Counted from the first letter of the stretch, positions 43,239 through 52,324 are shown. The stretch is 64,000 nucleotides of DNA from UBA7985 sp002711265 (GCA_965660945.1 CBFIBS010000011.1:1-64000), one strand, 5' to 3'. Program-made: numbers and translations. The notes: generated by a model not told the origin, from the letters alone.

Positions 43239-44077
43239 TGGCCAAAACGGCAACCAACAAGACGGCGAGCAAGGCGACCGAAGCCTCGGCCACAGCGGTG
43301 CTGCGCGTCGAGAACATCGAGACCTACTACGGCCCGATTCAGGCGGTAAAGGGCCTGTCGATCGAGGTGAAGGAGGGCGCGCTGGTGACGTTGCTCGGGG
43401 CCAATGGCGCGGGCAAGTCGAGCACGCTCAAGACCATTTCCGGTATTCTGGAGCCCGACAAGGGCCGGGTGCTGCTCAAGGGGCAGGATATCACCGGTTT
43501 CCGGCCCGACCGCGTGGCCGCGCAGGGCATCGCCCACGTCCCCGAGGGTCGGGAAGTTTTCCCCTTCCTCTCGGTGCGGGAAAACCTGCTCATGGGCGCC
43601 TACCTGCGCTCGGACAAGGATGCGGTCGAGCGCGATATCGAAGCGGTTTACGACTACTTCCCGATCCTGCGCGAACGCGCGGATCAGCGCGCCGTCCTGC
43701 TCTCAGGCGGGCAGCAGCAGATGCTGGCGATCGGCCGGGCGTTGCTGTCGTCGCCGAGCATAATGCTGCTCGACGAGCCTTCGCTGGGGCTCTCGCCCTT
43801 GCTGGTGCAGGAAATCTTCGCCATCATCACCCGCTTGAACCGGGAGCGTGGCGTGACCATGCTGCTGGTCGAGCAGAACGCCAGCGTTGCGCTGGAACAT
43901 GCAGACTTCGGCTACGTGCTCGAACTGGGCCGGATTGTGATGGATGGCCCCTGTACCGAGCTGGTGAAGAGCAAGGATGTGCAGGAATTCTATCTCGGCA
44001 TGGGCGAAAGCAGTGCTGAAACCGCAGAGAGCGGGCGTGAAGACAAGCGCTGGAAGCGGAAAAAGACCTGGCGCTAA
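43235..44077 (+). CDS. Branched-chain-type ABC transporter ATPase (LivF-like)
   Basis: The second ATPase (280 residues) has Walker A GANGAGKSS, signature LLSGGQQQMLAIGRAL, Walker B IMLLDEPSLGLSP and the LivF-like HVPEGREVFPFL segment. The N-terminal 25 residues are Ala/Thr/Lys-rich and precede the family core. A C-terminal tail rich in charged residues (EDKRWKRKKTWR) is unusual. It is coupled to livG by overlap, and the acyl-CoA synthetase gene follows after 78 bases. Confidence 0.93.
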   Translation: MMAKTATNKTASKATEASATAVLRVENIETYYGPIQAVKGLSIEVKEGALVTLLGANGAGKSSTLKTISGILEPDKGRVLLKGQDITGFRPDRVAAQGIAHVPEGREVFPFLSVRENLLMGAYLRSDKDAVERDIEAVYDYFPILRERADQRAVLLSGGQQQMLAIGRALLSSPSIMLLDEPSLGLSPLLVQEIFAIITRLNRERGVTMLLVEQNASVALEHADFGYVLELGRIVMDGPCTELVKSKDVQEFYLGMGESSAETAESGREDKRWKRKKTWR

Positions 44078-44155
44078 CCGCTGGTGTGCGCCCTTGGCGC
44101 GCGTCCGGTAAGTGCTACGACAGACGCGACGAACACGATGGGAGAAAGACAGACC

Positions 44156-46039
44156 ATGGACGGCTCAGCCCCCATTTCCCCCGAGCCCCTGCGGCTCCGC
44201 TCGCCGGGCGCAAGCTCGGACGGCCCGCTTGAGTTCGACGGCTGCGACACGCTGAGCAAGCTTTTCCTCGCGCGGACCCGCGCGCTGGGTGAAAAGACCG
44301 CGCACATGGAAAAGCATCTGGGCATCTGGCACCGCTACAGCTGGAACCACTACCGCGAGACGGTCGCGACGGTGGCCGGCGGGCTTGCCGCCCGGGGGCT
44401 GGGCCGGGGCTGCCGGGTCGGCATTCTGTCCGAGAACCGCAAGGAGTGGGTCTACGCCGACATGGCCGGCCAGTGTCTGGGCGGGACTGTCGCCGGCATC
44501 TACCAGACCGATGCGCCGACCCAGTGTGAGCACATTATCACCGACGCCGGTCTGCAAGCGCTGTTCGTCGAGAACGACGAGCAACTCGACAAGTTCCTCG
44601 AAATCGAAGCGCGGGTCCCGGATCTGGGTCTGGTCATAGTGTTCGACATGGACGGGCTGGAAGGGCTCGATCACCCCAAAATCATCAGCTGGGACCAGCT
44701 GCTGGACGAGGGCCGGGAATTCGTCGCGCGAAACCCCGACCATCTCGCTGAGGCCGTCGCGGGCTCGCAGGCCGATGACGTCTGCCTGCTGGTCTACACC
44801 AGCGGCACGACCGGCAAGCCCAAGGGCACAATGATCACCTCGCGCAACATTATCGCGGCCATGCAATATGCCGATGCAGTGTTTGAGCCGACCCCGGGCG
44901 CGTCGATGATTTCCTACCTGCCGTTGGCGCACATCTACGAGCGCAGCCTCGGCGCCTACCTGCAGATTGCGCACGGGCTCAACGTCTGCTTCGCCGAGAG
45001 CGTGCAGACCGTGTTCGACAACATCCGCGAAGTCTCCCCCGAAATCATGAACGGCGTGCCACGGGTTTGGGAGAAGATTTACAGCTCGGTCAATCTGCGG
45101 ATGAAGGATGCAACCCGTCCGGCGCAGGTCATGTTCAGCTGGGCGCTGCGCGCGGGTGAGCGCTGGGCTAATTATGCGCAGGTTAACCAGCCGGTGCCGC
45201 CGCTGATCGCCGCCGAGCGCTGGCTTGCGAACCGGCTCGTGCTGTCTAACGTGCGCACCATGATCGGGCTGAACAGCGTCACCCGCTGTGTCTCCGGTGC
45301 TGCGCCGATTTCGCCGGAGCTGCTGCGCTGGTACTGGGCGCTGGGCGTGCGCATCTACGAAGGCTGGGGCATGAGCGAAACCGTCGCCGCCGGCATCGTA
45401 AACACGCCCACGGGCACCAAGGTCGGCACAATCGGCCGTGCCATCCCCGGCACCAACGTGCGCACCGATCCCGATAGTGGTGAAATCCAGGTGCAGTCCG
45501 ACCTGGTCTTTGCCGGGTACATCAACTTGCCCGAAAAGACGGCGGCCGAGTTCACCGGCGATGGCTACTTCCGCACCGGTGACGTTGGCGAGATCGACGA
45601 TGAGGGCTACGTCCGCATCACCGGCCGGATCAAGGACATCATCATCACCGAGGGCGGCAAGAACGTTGCCCCGGCCGAGACCGAGAACGAGCTGAAGTTC
45701 TCACCCTACATCACCGACGCCATCGTCATCGGCGACCGGCGCAAGTACCTGACCGCGCTGGTCATGATCGATCAGGAAAACGTGGAGAAATACGCGACCG
45801 ATGCAAAGGTCAGCTTCTCCAACTTTGCCAGCCTCTGCGCCGCCCCCGAAGTGGTGGCGCTGATCGAAGCCGAAGTGGAGAAGGTCAACGGCAAGTTCGC
45901 GCGGGTTGAACAGATCAAGAAGATCCGGCTCATCGATCAGCTGCTCACGGCAGAAGATGAAGAACTCACGCCGACGCTGAAGCTAAAGCGGCAGACGGTG
46001 GAAAAGAAGTACGCTGCGCTGATCGAAGACATGTACTAA
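44156..46039 (+). CDS. Long-chain-type acyl-CoA synthetase (AMP-forming)
   Basis: This 627-residue ANL enzyme resembles the COG1022/FAA1 group. The ATP loop is LLVYTSGTTGKPKGTMIT, followed by SYLPLAHIYER, GAAPISPELLRW, YEGWGMSE and the hinge GRIKDIIITEGGKNVAPAE. It activates a carboxylic acid as a CoA ester. Being inside the ABC importer run (between LivF and the binding protein) it probably acts on the imported substrate. ATG 44156 follows GGGAGAAAG with a 10-base spacer; an upstream in-frame ATG lies at 44138. Confidence 0.9.
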   Translation: MDGSAPISPEPLRLRSPGASSDGPLEFDGCDTLSKLFLARTRALGEKTAHMEKHLGIWHRYSWNHYRETVATVAGGLAARGLGRGCRVGILSENRKEWVYADMAGQCLGGTVAGIYQTDAPTQCEHIITDAGLQALFVENDEQLDKFLEIEARVPDLGLVIVFDMDGLEGLDHPKIISWDQLLDEGREFVARNPDHLAEAVAGSQADDVCLLVYTSGTTGKPKGTMITSRNIIAAMQYADAVFEPTPGASMISYLPLAHIYERSLGAYLQIAHGLNVCFAESVQTVFDNIREVSPEIMNGVPRVWEKIYSSVNLRMKDATRPAQVMFSWALRAGERWANYAQVNQPVPPLIAAERWLANRLVLSNVRTMIGLNSVTRCVSGAAPISPELLRWYWALGVRIYEGWGMSETVAAGIVNTPTGTKVGTIGRAIPGTNVRTDPDSGEIQVQSDLVFAGYINLPEKTAAEFTGDGYFRTGDVGEIDDEGYVRITGRIKDIIITEGGKNVAPAETENELKFSPYITDAIVIGDRRKYLTALVMIDQENVEKYATDAKVSFSNFASLCAAPEVVALIEAEVEKVNGKFARVEQIKKIRLIDQLLTAEDEELTPTLKLKRQTVEKKYAALIEDMY

Positions 46040-46133
46040 ATCGGCGGAATGTCGTAATTGAAACCTATGGCCGCGATCTGGGACGTATGTGGTCCGCGGC
46101 ACTCACGCGTTGCAGGATTTGGGAGGAATAATC

Positions 46134-47336
46134 ATGAAGCGCATTTTGACGGCAGCTACGGCTGCACTCGCCGGCCTGGCCTTTGCGGCCTCGGCTCACG
46201 CTCAGCAGGGGGTCACCGACGACACCATTCTGCTGGGTTCACACACCCCACTGTCCGGTCCGCTGCAGCCTTGGGGCGCAGGTTCGACCGGTGCGGCGAA
46301 GATCTACTTCGCTGGCGTGAATGCTCAGGGCGGTATCCATGGCCGTCAGATCGAGCTGCTGGTTGAAGACAGCTCCTACCTCGTGCCAAAGGCGACGGAA
46401 GCCGGTCGTAAGCTGGTCGTTGACGACGGTATCTTCGCGATGCTGCTCGCGCTGGGTACCCCGCACAACAACGCGGTGCTGCCGATTCAGGGCGAATTCA
46501 ACGTTCCGAACCTGCTGCCCATGACCGCTGCACGCTCCATGTCCGGCACCGCCGGTGACGGCATGCCAGAGCGTTTCGGCGCCCTTTCCAGCTACTACGA
46601 TCAGGTTGAAGCGGCAGTTGGTCACTTCGCTGCCGGTGGTGCGAACATGCCTTGTGTCCTCTACCTCGACACCGACTTCGGTTACGAGATCCTTGAGGGC
46701 GTTGAGTCCGGTGCCGCTATGGCCGGCGTTGAAGTTGCCGCAACCGCAGCGCACCAGCCTGGCGATTCCGACTACGTCGGTACTCTGACCAAGCTCGCTG
46801 GCGCAGGCTGTAACGCCGTTTTTCTCGGCGTGAACTTCCCTGAAGCCATCAGCATCAAAGCGACCTCAGCTGCCATGGGCCTGCCCATGCCGATCGTCGG
46901 TTCGACCGCGATCTTCGAAGAAGCGGTCATCCTGCTCGGTGCACAGGCTGGCGTACTTGAGGCACTCGAAGGCCTGTACGCTGCTGGTTCGTGGATCGGC
47001 ATGAACGATGCCAAGAACCCTGACCTCAACCCACTGCACGCAGAGGCTGCCAAGTTCGAGGCAACCTTCCTGCAGGTGACCGGCGCGCCGCTGGTGACCG
47101 GTGCTGCGCTGCTGGGTCACAACGCTGCGATGATCACTGCTGCTGCGCTGCAGGCCGCTGGCCCGGATCTCACCCCTGAGAGCCTGACCGCTGCCATGGA
47201 GAGCATCGAAGTGCCAAACATCTTCACCGGTGACACCATGAGCTTCGGTGAAGGCGGTCGTACCGGTTCCTCTGCCGTTTACCTGAGCCAGATTCAGGGC
47301 GGTCAGTGGAGCTTCGTCGAGAAGCTGCGCGACTAA
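46134..47336 (+). CDS. ABC transporter periplasmic substrate-binding protein (LivK-like)
   Basis: A signal peptide ending AHA-QQG near residue 24 precedes a type 1 periplasmic binding fold of about 375 residues (SHTPLSGPLQPWG at the start; GSTAIFEEAVI and GHNAAMITAAAL later). It captures the substrate for the LivHMGF-type importer. GGGAGGAATAATC precedes ATG 46134. Codons for Ala, Gly and Val use more T-ending forms than the neighbours, as in highly expressed genes, which suits an abundant binding protein. A strong terminator follows. Confidence 0.92.
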   Translation: MKRILTAATAALAGLAFAASAHAQQGVTDDTILLGSHTPLSGPLQPWGAGSTGAAKIYFAGVNAQGGIHGRQIELLVEDSSYLVPKATEAGRKLVVDDGIFAMLLALGTPHNNAVLPIQGEFNVPNLLPMTAARSMSGTAGDGMPERFGALSSYYDQVEAAVGHFAAGGANMPCVLYLDTDFGYEILEGVESGAAMAGVEVAATAAHQPGDSDYVGTLTKLAGAGCNAVFLGVNFPEAISIKATSAAMGLPMPIVGSTAIFEEAVILLGAQAGVLEALEGLYAAGSWIGMNDAKNPDLNPLHAEAAKFEATFLQVTGAPLVTGAALLGHNAAMITAAALQAAGPDLTPESLTAAMESIEVPNIFTGDTMSFGEGGRTGSSAVYLSQIQGGQWSFVEKLRD

Positions 47337-47416
47337 GATTTGTCCGTGCCCCGGCCGGCCCTGCTCCTGACGGCAGGCCGGATCGGGTGCCCGGGACAAA
47401 CCAAAGCGTTTGAAGT

Positions 47417-47450
47417 GCGTGGGACCATGCCGGTTCCACGCATTTTTTTT
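47417..47450 (+). terminator. Intrinsic terminator after the binding-protein gene
   Basis: GCGTGGGACC and GGTTCCACGC form a 10-pair stem (one G-T) with loop ATGCC, followed by A and eight T. It ends the importer operon. Confidence 0.9.
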
Positions 47451-47490
47451 GCGCTGAAAGAGGGCGAGGGTTGGTGGGGTGAGGTGCGCC

Positions 47491-48537
47491 TCAGGCGACC
47501 TGCGCGCGCAGCAGGCGCTGCAGGTGCAGGATGGTCGGCCCATGCTCTCGCTCGGATCCGGACTCCGGCTTGCCGTGACCGGTGATCACCAGCTGGGAAA
47601 TCTGCCGCTGCTCCATCAGCGCTAGTGCCGCGGCGGCGCTCTGCCCGGCATCCAGGGTCAGCGGGTCGCGGGTCATGATGTCTCGCGCCGACACAGCGGC
47701 CTCGCCTGCGCGCGGCGGATCGCGCAGCAGCGCGCGGCGCAGGTCGCCGTCGGTGATCAGCCCAGTGACAGCGGCGGCTCCGGTGTCGGGGCCGGTGTCA
47801 GGATCAGTCACCAACGCACAGCCCAGACCGCCCCGCGTGATCGCTTCGGCAATCTCGCGCAGGCTGGCCTCAAGGGCCACCTGCGGCGCCGGGGGCAGGC
47901 CGTCGAGCAGGTCGCCGACCCGGGCCAGCGCTGCGCCAAGGCGACCTGAAGGGTGCAGGCGGGAGAAATCATCGGCGCTGAACCCGCGCCCGTGCCATAG
48001 CGCGGCGGCGAGGGCATCGCCCAGTGCCAGCATCATTAGCGCGGATGTTGTGGGGGCAGGGATGGCCGGGTCGGCTTCGGCGACCGGCGGCAGCCGCAGC
48101 AGGCATCCAGCGGCCTGCGCCAGATCGGAGCCCGCGTCGCTGGTAACCGCAATCAGTGGCAGGCCCCGGCGCTGGATGAATTGCAGCACCGGCAGCAGTT
48201 CCCGCGACTGGCCCGAGTTGGACAGGATCAGCACCACGTCGCCTGAGCCGATGATGCCCAGATCGCCGTGCCCGGCTTCGGCGGCGTGTAGGAAGAACGA
48301 CGGCGTGCCAGTGCTGGCGAAGGTCGAGGAAACCTTGCGCGCGACGTGTCCGGATTTGCCGACCCCGCAGATGATCAGCCGCCCCGCGGCGCCGCCGATC
48401 AGCGCCACAGCTTCAGCAAAGGCGGGGTCGAGGCTGTCGGCCAGCGCGTCCAGCCCGGCGCGTTCGGCGCGGATGACCCGACGCCCGGTCTCAAGCGCTG
48501 CGGCAGCGGACCTGGTTTCAGCCTGCTCAGAGGCCAT
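47491..48537 (-). CDS. kdsD: Arabinose-5-phosphate isomerase (KdsD/KpsF family)
   Basis: The enzyme makes arabinose-5-phosphate, the first precursor of Kdo. The 348-residue protein has an N-terminal SIS domain with GVGKSGHVARKVSSTFASTG and LHAAEAGHGDLG, followed by two CBS domains. Start ATG 48537 overlaps the end of kdsB by 11 bases. It is the last gene of the kdsA-kdsB-kdsD run (transcribed leftwards), so the Kdo pathway from arabinose-5-phosphate to CMP-Kdo is encoded apart from the KdsC phosphatase. Confidence 0.93.
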   Translation of the reverse strand: MASEQAETRSAAAALETGRRVIRAERAGLDALADSLDPAFAEAVALIGGAAGRLIICGVGKSGHVARKVSSTFASTGTPSFFLHAAEAGHGDLGIIGSGDVVLILSNSGQSRELLPVLQFIQRRGLPLIAVTSDAGSDLAQAAGCLLRLPPVAEADPAIPAPTTSALMMLALGDALAAALWHGRGFSADDFSRLHPSGRLGAALARVGDLLDGLPPAPQVALEASLREIAEAITRGGLGCALVTDPDTGPDTGAAAVTGLITDGDLRRALLRDPPRAGEAAVSARDIMTRDPLTLDAGQSAAAALALMEQRQISQLVITGHGKPESGSEREHGPTILHLQRLLRAQVA

Positions 48538-49318
48538 TGGGGTCACCCTTTTCCGACAGCAATGCCTCGATCCGTGCGATGTCTTCGGGGTTGTTGACCT
48601 CCCAGAACGGAAAGCCGCGGCTCTCCACCGGGACGCAGCACACGGGCAGGTCGTTTTCGAGGAAGCGCAGCTGTTCGAGGCCTTCGGTGGTCTCCAGCGG
48701 CCCTTGGGGGAGGCGGGCGTAGTCGGCCAGCGCTGCGGGGCGGAAGGCGTAGAGGCCGACATGGTGCCAGACGTCCATGCCCTCGGCCCGGCCGTCGAAG
48801 GGCAGGACTTCCTTGGAGAAATACAGGGCGCGGCCGCTGGCGCTGATCACGGCCGTGGTGCCGCCGACCTGCCCACGCGCGCGGTCGGCGCGGAAGTGGG
48901 CGAGGGTCTCGGGCGTGCAGCGCACCACCGGGGTAGCGACGGAGACCGCCGGGTCGTCGAAGGCGGCGATGATGTTCTCGACCACCCAGGCGGGGGTCAG
49001 GGGCGCATCACCCTGCAGGTTGATGACCACGTCAGCCTGCAGGCCCTCGGCGGTCAGGGCGGCGTAGGCCTGAGCCACGCGCTCGGTGCCGTTGCGGCAG
49101 GCGGGGTCGGTCATCAGCGACCGGACCCCGGCGGTTCTGGCTGCTTCGGCGATCAGCGCGTCGTCGGTGGCAACGTAGACGGCCTCGACCCCGGCGACGG
49201 CGCAGGCGGCCTGCACGGTGTAGGCGACCACCGGGCGACCGGCGAGCGGCGCCAGCATCTTGCCCGGGAAGCGGCTGGCCTGCATCCGCGCCGGGACGAT
49301 GATCACCGCCTTTACCAC
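48527..49318 (-). CDS. kdsB: 3-deoxy-manno-octulosonate cytidylyltransferase
   Basis: KdsB activates Kdo as CMP-Kdo for LPS core synthesis. The 263-residue protein has IIVPARMQASRFPGKMLAPLAGRPVVAY at the start, the family motif, and INLQGDAPLTP where the Asp binds metal. The start is GTG 49318, which overlaps the kdsA stop (49312) by 7 bases; no ATG fits. Its 3' end overlaps kdsD by 11 bases, so all three genes are translationally coupled. Confidence 0.94.
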   Translation of the reverse strand: MVKAVIIVPARMQASRFPGKMLAPLAGRPVVAYTVQAACAVAGVEAVYVATDDALIAEAARTAGVRSLMTDPACRNGTERVAQAYAALTAEGLQADVVINLQGDAPLTPAWVVENIIAAFDDPAVSVATPVVRCTPETLAHFRADRARGQVGGTTAVISASGRALYFSKEVLPFDGRAEGMDVWHHVGLYAFRPAALADYARLPQGPLETTEGLEQLRFLENDLPVCCVPVESRGFPFWEVNNPEDIARIEALLSEKGDPNGL

Positions 49319-50160
49319 GTGCTCAAGTCCAGACGATCCGCTGGCCGCGCCCGGGCGACGGCGTCGATGGCCAGCAGGTCTTCGAGCAGCGCTGGCATAT
49401 GCGCCAGCGGCACCATGTTCGGGCCGTCGGACAGCGCGGCATCGGGGTCGGGGTGGGTCTCGATGAACAGGCCGTCGACACCGACCGCCACCGCCGCGCG
49501 GGCGAGGGTGGGGACGAACTCCCGCTGCCCGCCGGAGCGTCCGCCCTGTCCACCGGGCTGCTGCACGGAATGGGTGGCGTCGAAGGTCACGGGGTAGCCC
49601 AGCGCCCGCATGGTCGGCAGGCCGCGAAAGTCGCTGACCAGCGTGTTGTAGCCAAAGCTGGTGCCGCGGTCGCACAGGATCAGGCGCTGGTTGCCGGCGT
49701 TCGCGCACTTGGCCGCGACGTGCGCCATGTCCCAGGGCGCGAGAAACTGCCCCTTCTTGATATGCAGGGCGCGGCCGGTGCGGGCGGCGGCTTCGAGCAG
49801 GTCGGTCTGGCGGCACAGGAAGGCCGGGATCTGCAGGACATCCACGACCTCGGCAACGGGCGCGCAGTGCTCGGGCAGGTGCACGTCGGTGAGGACCGGG
49901 CGCCCGGTCTTGCGGCGGATGTCGTCGAAGGCGCGCAGGGTTGCGTCCAGGCCCATGCCGCGCGGAGCATCAGCACTGGTGCGGTTGGCCTTGTCAAAGG
50001 AGGCTTTGAAGATCAGTGGCAGGTCGAGACCAGTGGCGATCTGGTCCAGTGTGTCGGCGATTGCTGCCATAGCCTCTGGCGATTCCGCCTGACAGGGTCC
50101 GGCGATCAGCACCAGCGGCTGGCCGCCGCCGATGGCAAAGTGGCCGAGGTCGACGCTCAT
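49312..50160 (-). CDS. kdsA: 3-deoxy-8-phosphooctulonate synthase
   Basis: KdsA condenses phosphoenolpyruvate with arabinose-5-phosphate. The 282-residue TIM barrel has LIAGPCQAESPE, FKASFDKANRTS and LTDVHLPEH, and DRGTSFGYNTLVSDFRGL, all characteristic. Its length is normal. The start codon lies 15 bases after the stop of the CesT-like gene, so that gene may be the first of this operon. Confidence 0.96.
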   Translation of the reverse strand: MSVDLGHFAIGGGQPLVLIAGPCQAESPEAMAAIADTLDQIATGLDLPLIFKASFDKANRTSADAPRGMGLDATLRAFDDIRRKTGRPVLTDVHLPEHCAPVAEVVDVLQIPAFLCRQTDLLEAAARTGRALHIKKGQFLAPWDMAHVAAKCANAGNQRLILCDRGTSFGYNTLVSDFRGLPTMRALGYPVTFDATHSVQQPGGQGGRSGGQREFVPTLARAAVAVGVDGLFIETHPDPDAALSDGPNMVPLAHMPALLEDLLAIDAVARARPADRLDLSTW

Positions 50161-50175
50161 GGCCTGGCCGGACGG

Positions 50176-50616
50176 TCAGTTGATGGTTGCATCGTCGGGG
50201 GTACTCCCCTCGCGCAGCTGGTGCAGGCCCTCGCCGTTGAAGTGGATCACCACGGCGGTGAAGCGCCGGAAGCTGTCCATGATTTCCTCAATGCTGAGGC
50301 GGTGCACCGGCAGGCTGTTGGTCAGCAGCACCGAGCCGTCGGAGGGGTTGATGCTGAAGCTCGGCAGGCCCGGACCCCCCGTGCGGAAGTTCTCCAGCAG
50401 CAGCTGACAGGCGGTTTCCTTGCTCAGCTCATCAATCGTCAGCGGGATTTCAGCGAGGAAATCGAGGCAATCACTGCGCACGCTCTGCCCGAAGGCGACG
50501 ACGACGTTCTTGCCGATATTGATGCGTGCAAGCCCGGTTTCATCGAATTGCAGGCCTTCTGCACCGAGCTCTTTGGCGATGGCGGCAAGGGCGTGTGCAG
50601 GGGATGGGTAGCTCAT
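50176..50616 (-). CDS. CesT-like (type III secretion chaperone fold) protein
   Basis: The 146-residue protein follows the CesT/Tir-chaperone pattern: an N-terminal helix (AHALAAIAKELGAEGLQFDETG), beta strands with NIGKNVVVAFGQSV, a helix LSKETACQLLLENFRTGGPGLPSFSINPSDGSVLLTNSLPVHRLSIEEIMDSF. Classical members escort effectors to type III secretion systems; none is in the window, so a different partner is likely. The start ATG 50616 follows GGAGAC with a 6-base spacer. It directly precedes kdsA by 15 bases on the same strand. Function unknown. Confidence 0.65.
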   Translation of the reverse strand: MSYPSPAHALAAIAKELGAEGLQFDETGLARINIGKNVVVAFGQSVRSDCLDFLAEIPLTIDELSKETACQLLLENFRTGGPGLPSFSINPSDGSVLLTNSLPVHRLSIEEIMDSFRRFTAVVIHFNGEGLHQLREGSTPDDATIN

Positions 50617-50781
50617 TCGGGTCTCCGGTGCTCTGTAGCGGTGCTTCAATTCCTGTGGCTTTGGCGCTTGCGTCGCACATTCTGCGGACGCATGCAACGC
50701 CCGGTGGCGGGCTCAACCGCTGCTGGGTGCAGCGCACCGCTGGCGCTTGCCGACTGGGGAAGGAAGCCCCATCTGCAGGCC

Positions 50782-51408
50782 ATGGCGCGAAGACCCTTTG
50801 CATTCCGACCCTTCGAGTTTCTGATCCTCGCCGGCCTGGGGCTGGCGGCGGTTTATGGGCTCGTGAGCTGGACGCAGCAGCGCAGCCAGTGTCAGGCCCC
50901 GCCGGGTAGTCTGTTGATAGCTGTGCCAGATGGCAGCGATGTGGCGTATCTCCGCGGCACGATGATGGGGGAGGCGAACTGCAAACTGCGCCGACTGGCG
51001 CGCGCCTATCCCGGCGTGCGCACGCTGGTGCTGACCGATATCCCCGGCACATTCGATCTTGTGGACACCCAGGCAGCGACCCGCTTCCTGCGCGCTCAGG
51101 GCTGGAACACGCTGGTTCCCGGCAACGGCCGCATCGCCTCGGGCGGGGTCATGCTGTTTCTCGGCGGGGTCGGGCGCACCGTAGAGCCGGGCGGGCAGGT
51201 CGGGGTTCACGCCTGGTCCCAGACGTGGCAGGGCGCGGTCTATTCCTCCCCCAGCGACATCCCCGCGCGGCTCGAGCGGGTCTACCGCGACATCTATCGC
51301 GATCTGGGGGTCGATCCGGGCTTCTACGACTTTCAGGTCAAGGCGGCCCCAGCCGAGGATATCTACTGGATGAGCCGCGCCGAGATGCGTCGCTGGGGCC
51401 TGATCTGA
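50782..51408 (+). CDS. Membrane-anchored ClpP/crotonase-like fold protein (COG3904 type)
   Basis: The 208-residue protein has one N-terminal membrane helix (FEFLILAGLGLAAVYGLVSW) and a periplasmic domain with LVLTDIPGTFD and NGRIASGGVMLFLGGVGRTVEPGGQVGVHAW, the layout of the predicted periplasmic ClpP/crotonase-like family COG3904. A Ser-Gly-Gly in this segment is the likely functional site; catalysis is unproven. GAAGCCCCATCTGCAGGCC precedes the ATG without a clear binding site. It is divergent from the CesT-like gene and its stop codon lies in a CTGAT repeat. Confidence 0.65.
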   Translation: MARRPFAFRPFEFLILAGLGLAAVYGLVSWTQQRSQCQAPPGSLLIAVPDGSDVAYLRGTMMGEANCKLRRLARAYPGVRTLVLTDIPGTFDLVDTQAATRFLRAQGWNTLVPGNGRIASGGVMLFLGGVGRTVEPGGQVGVHAWSQTWQGAVYSSPSDIPARLERVYRDIYRDLGVDPGFYDFQVKAAPAEDIYWMSRAEMRRWGLI

Positions 51409-51419
51409 TCTGATCTGAT
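51400..51419. repeat. Tandem CTGAT repeat at a convergent gene junction
   Basis: Four CTGAT units in a row (51400-51419) contain the stop codon of the + gene (51406-51408), and abut that of the - gene (51419-51421). Gain or loss of one unit would change the downstream sequence but keep the first stop of the + gene, because it lies in the repeat. Confidence 0.7.
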
Positions 51420-52324
51420 CAGCTGCGCCCGAGCCTGCTCGCGCGCGCTTCCCGCCAGAACACGAACAGGCCGCTGGCGATGACGATGCTCGCCCCGACC
51501 AGCGTCAGCGGGTCGATGTTTCCGCCGAAAAACAGGGTCTGGAAGATGATCATCCAGATGATCGAGAAGAAGAAGAACGGCGCCACCCGCACCGGCCCGG
51601 CGTAGTGCATGGCCAGCACGTTGAAGACGTGCCCGCCGGTCCCGAATATCCCGCCGACGAGGATCAGCAGCGCCCAGCCGGCGTTGTTACCCGGGCCGAC
51701 AAGCTGTCCGTCGACGAAGAAGATCACCGGCGTCAGCGCAATGGCCCCGACGGCGGTGGTGTAGAACACGGCCGAACCCGCACTGTCGTGTCCGGCGAGC
51801 TGCCGGGTGGAAAGCTGCATCAGCGCAAAGAAGGTCGCCGCGCCGACCGAGCACAGCATCCACGGCGAGAAGCCGTCGCCCCAGGGCTGCATGATCACCC
51901 CGATCCCGCAGAAGCCGACCAGAATTGCCATCCAGCGCATGCGCCCGACCCGCTCGCCGAGAACGAATTGGGACAGCGCCGCGATGATCAGTGGCGCGGC
52001 GAAGAAAATGGAGATGGTGGTGGTGACCGGCAGGTGACCCAGCGCGGTAAAGTTGCAGACCGTCGTACCCGCCATGCAGAACGAGCGCCAGAACTGTCCC
52101 AAGGGCCGATTGACCCGCCAGATATCCCAGCGGCGCTCCATCAGCGCGCCAAGAAAGTACGACGTGACCAGACCTGCGCTCAGGCGCACCCAGACCACCA
52201 GCAGCGGCGGCATGCCGCGCAGGTCGACGAGGTATTTCGCGGATGCATCCAGACCCGACCAGAAAATGGTGGCCGTGATCATGAATCCCATCCCGACGAG
52301 AAAGTTTTGGGCGGGTACAGCCAT
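51419..52324 (-). CDS. DMT superfamily (EamA) permease
   Basis: The 301-residue protein has ten hydrophobic segments in two EamA repeats, with a Trp/Arg-rich short loop after the second helix (MERRWDIWRVNRP). Start ATG 52324 was taken because the open frame to 52423 lacks membrane-protein-like sequence; a Gly-Gly-Ala-Ala-Ala-like GGAAA precedes it. The substrate is unknown. It is divergent from the FAD-GcvT gene, so export or import of a related amine is possible but not shown. Confidence 0.85.
   Translation of the reverse strand: MAVPAQNFLVGMGFMITATIFWSGLDASAKYLVDLRGMPPLLVVWVRLSAGLVTSYFLGALMERRWDIWRVNRPLGQFWRSFCMAGTTVCNFTALGHLPVTTTISIFFAAPLIIAALSQFVLGERVGRMRWMAILVGFCGIGVIMQPWGDGFSPWMLCSVGAATFFALMQLSTRQLAGHDSAGSAVFYTTAVGAIALTPVIFFVDGQLVGPGNNAGWALLILVGGIFGTGGHVFNVLAMHYAGPVRVAPFFFFSIIWMIIFQTLFFGGNIDPLTLVGASIVIASGLFVFWREARASRLGRS

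Noticed and set aside
40995..43253. A 752-codon minus-strand open frame opposite the LivM-like and LivG-like genes
   Set aside because: Its composition (Gln, Asp, His, Arg repeats) is a typical antisense artefact; the plus-strand transporter genes are certain.
46100..46117. A second sigma-54-like site (CGGCAC ... TTGC) before the binding-protein gene
   Set aside because: The distance between GG and GC is two bases too long for sigma-54.
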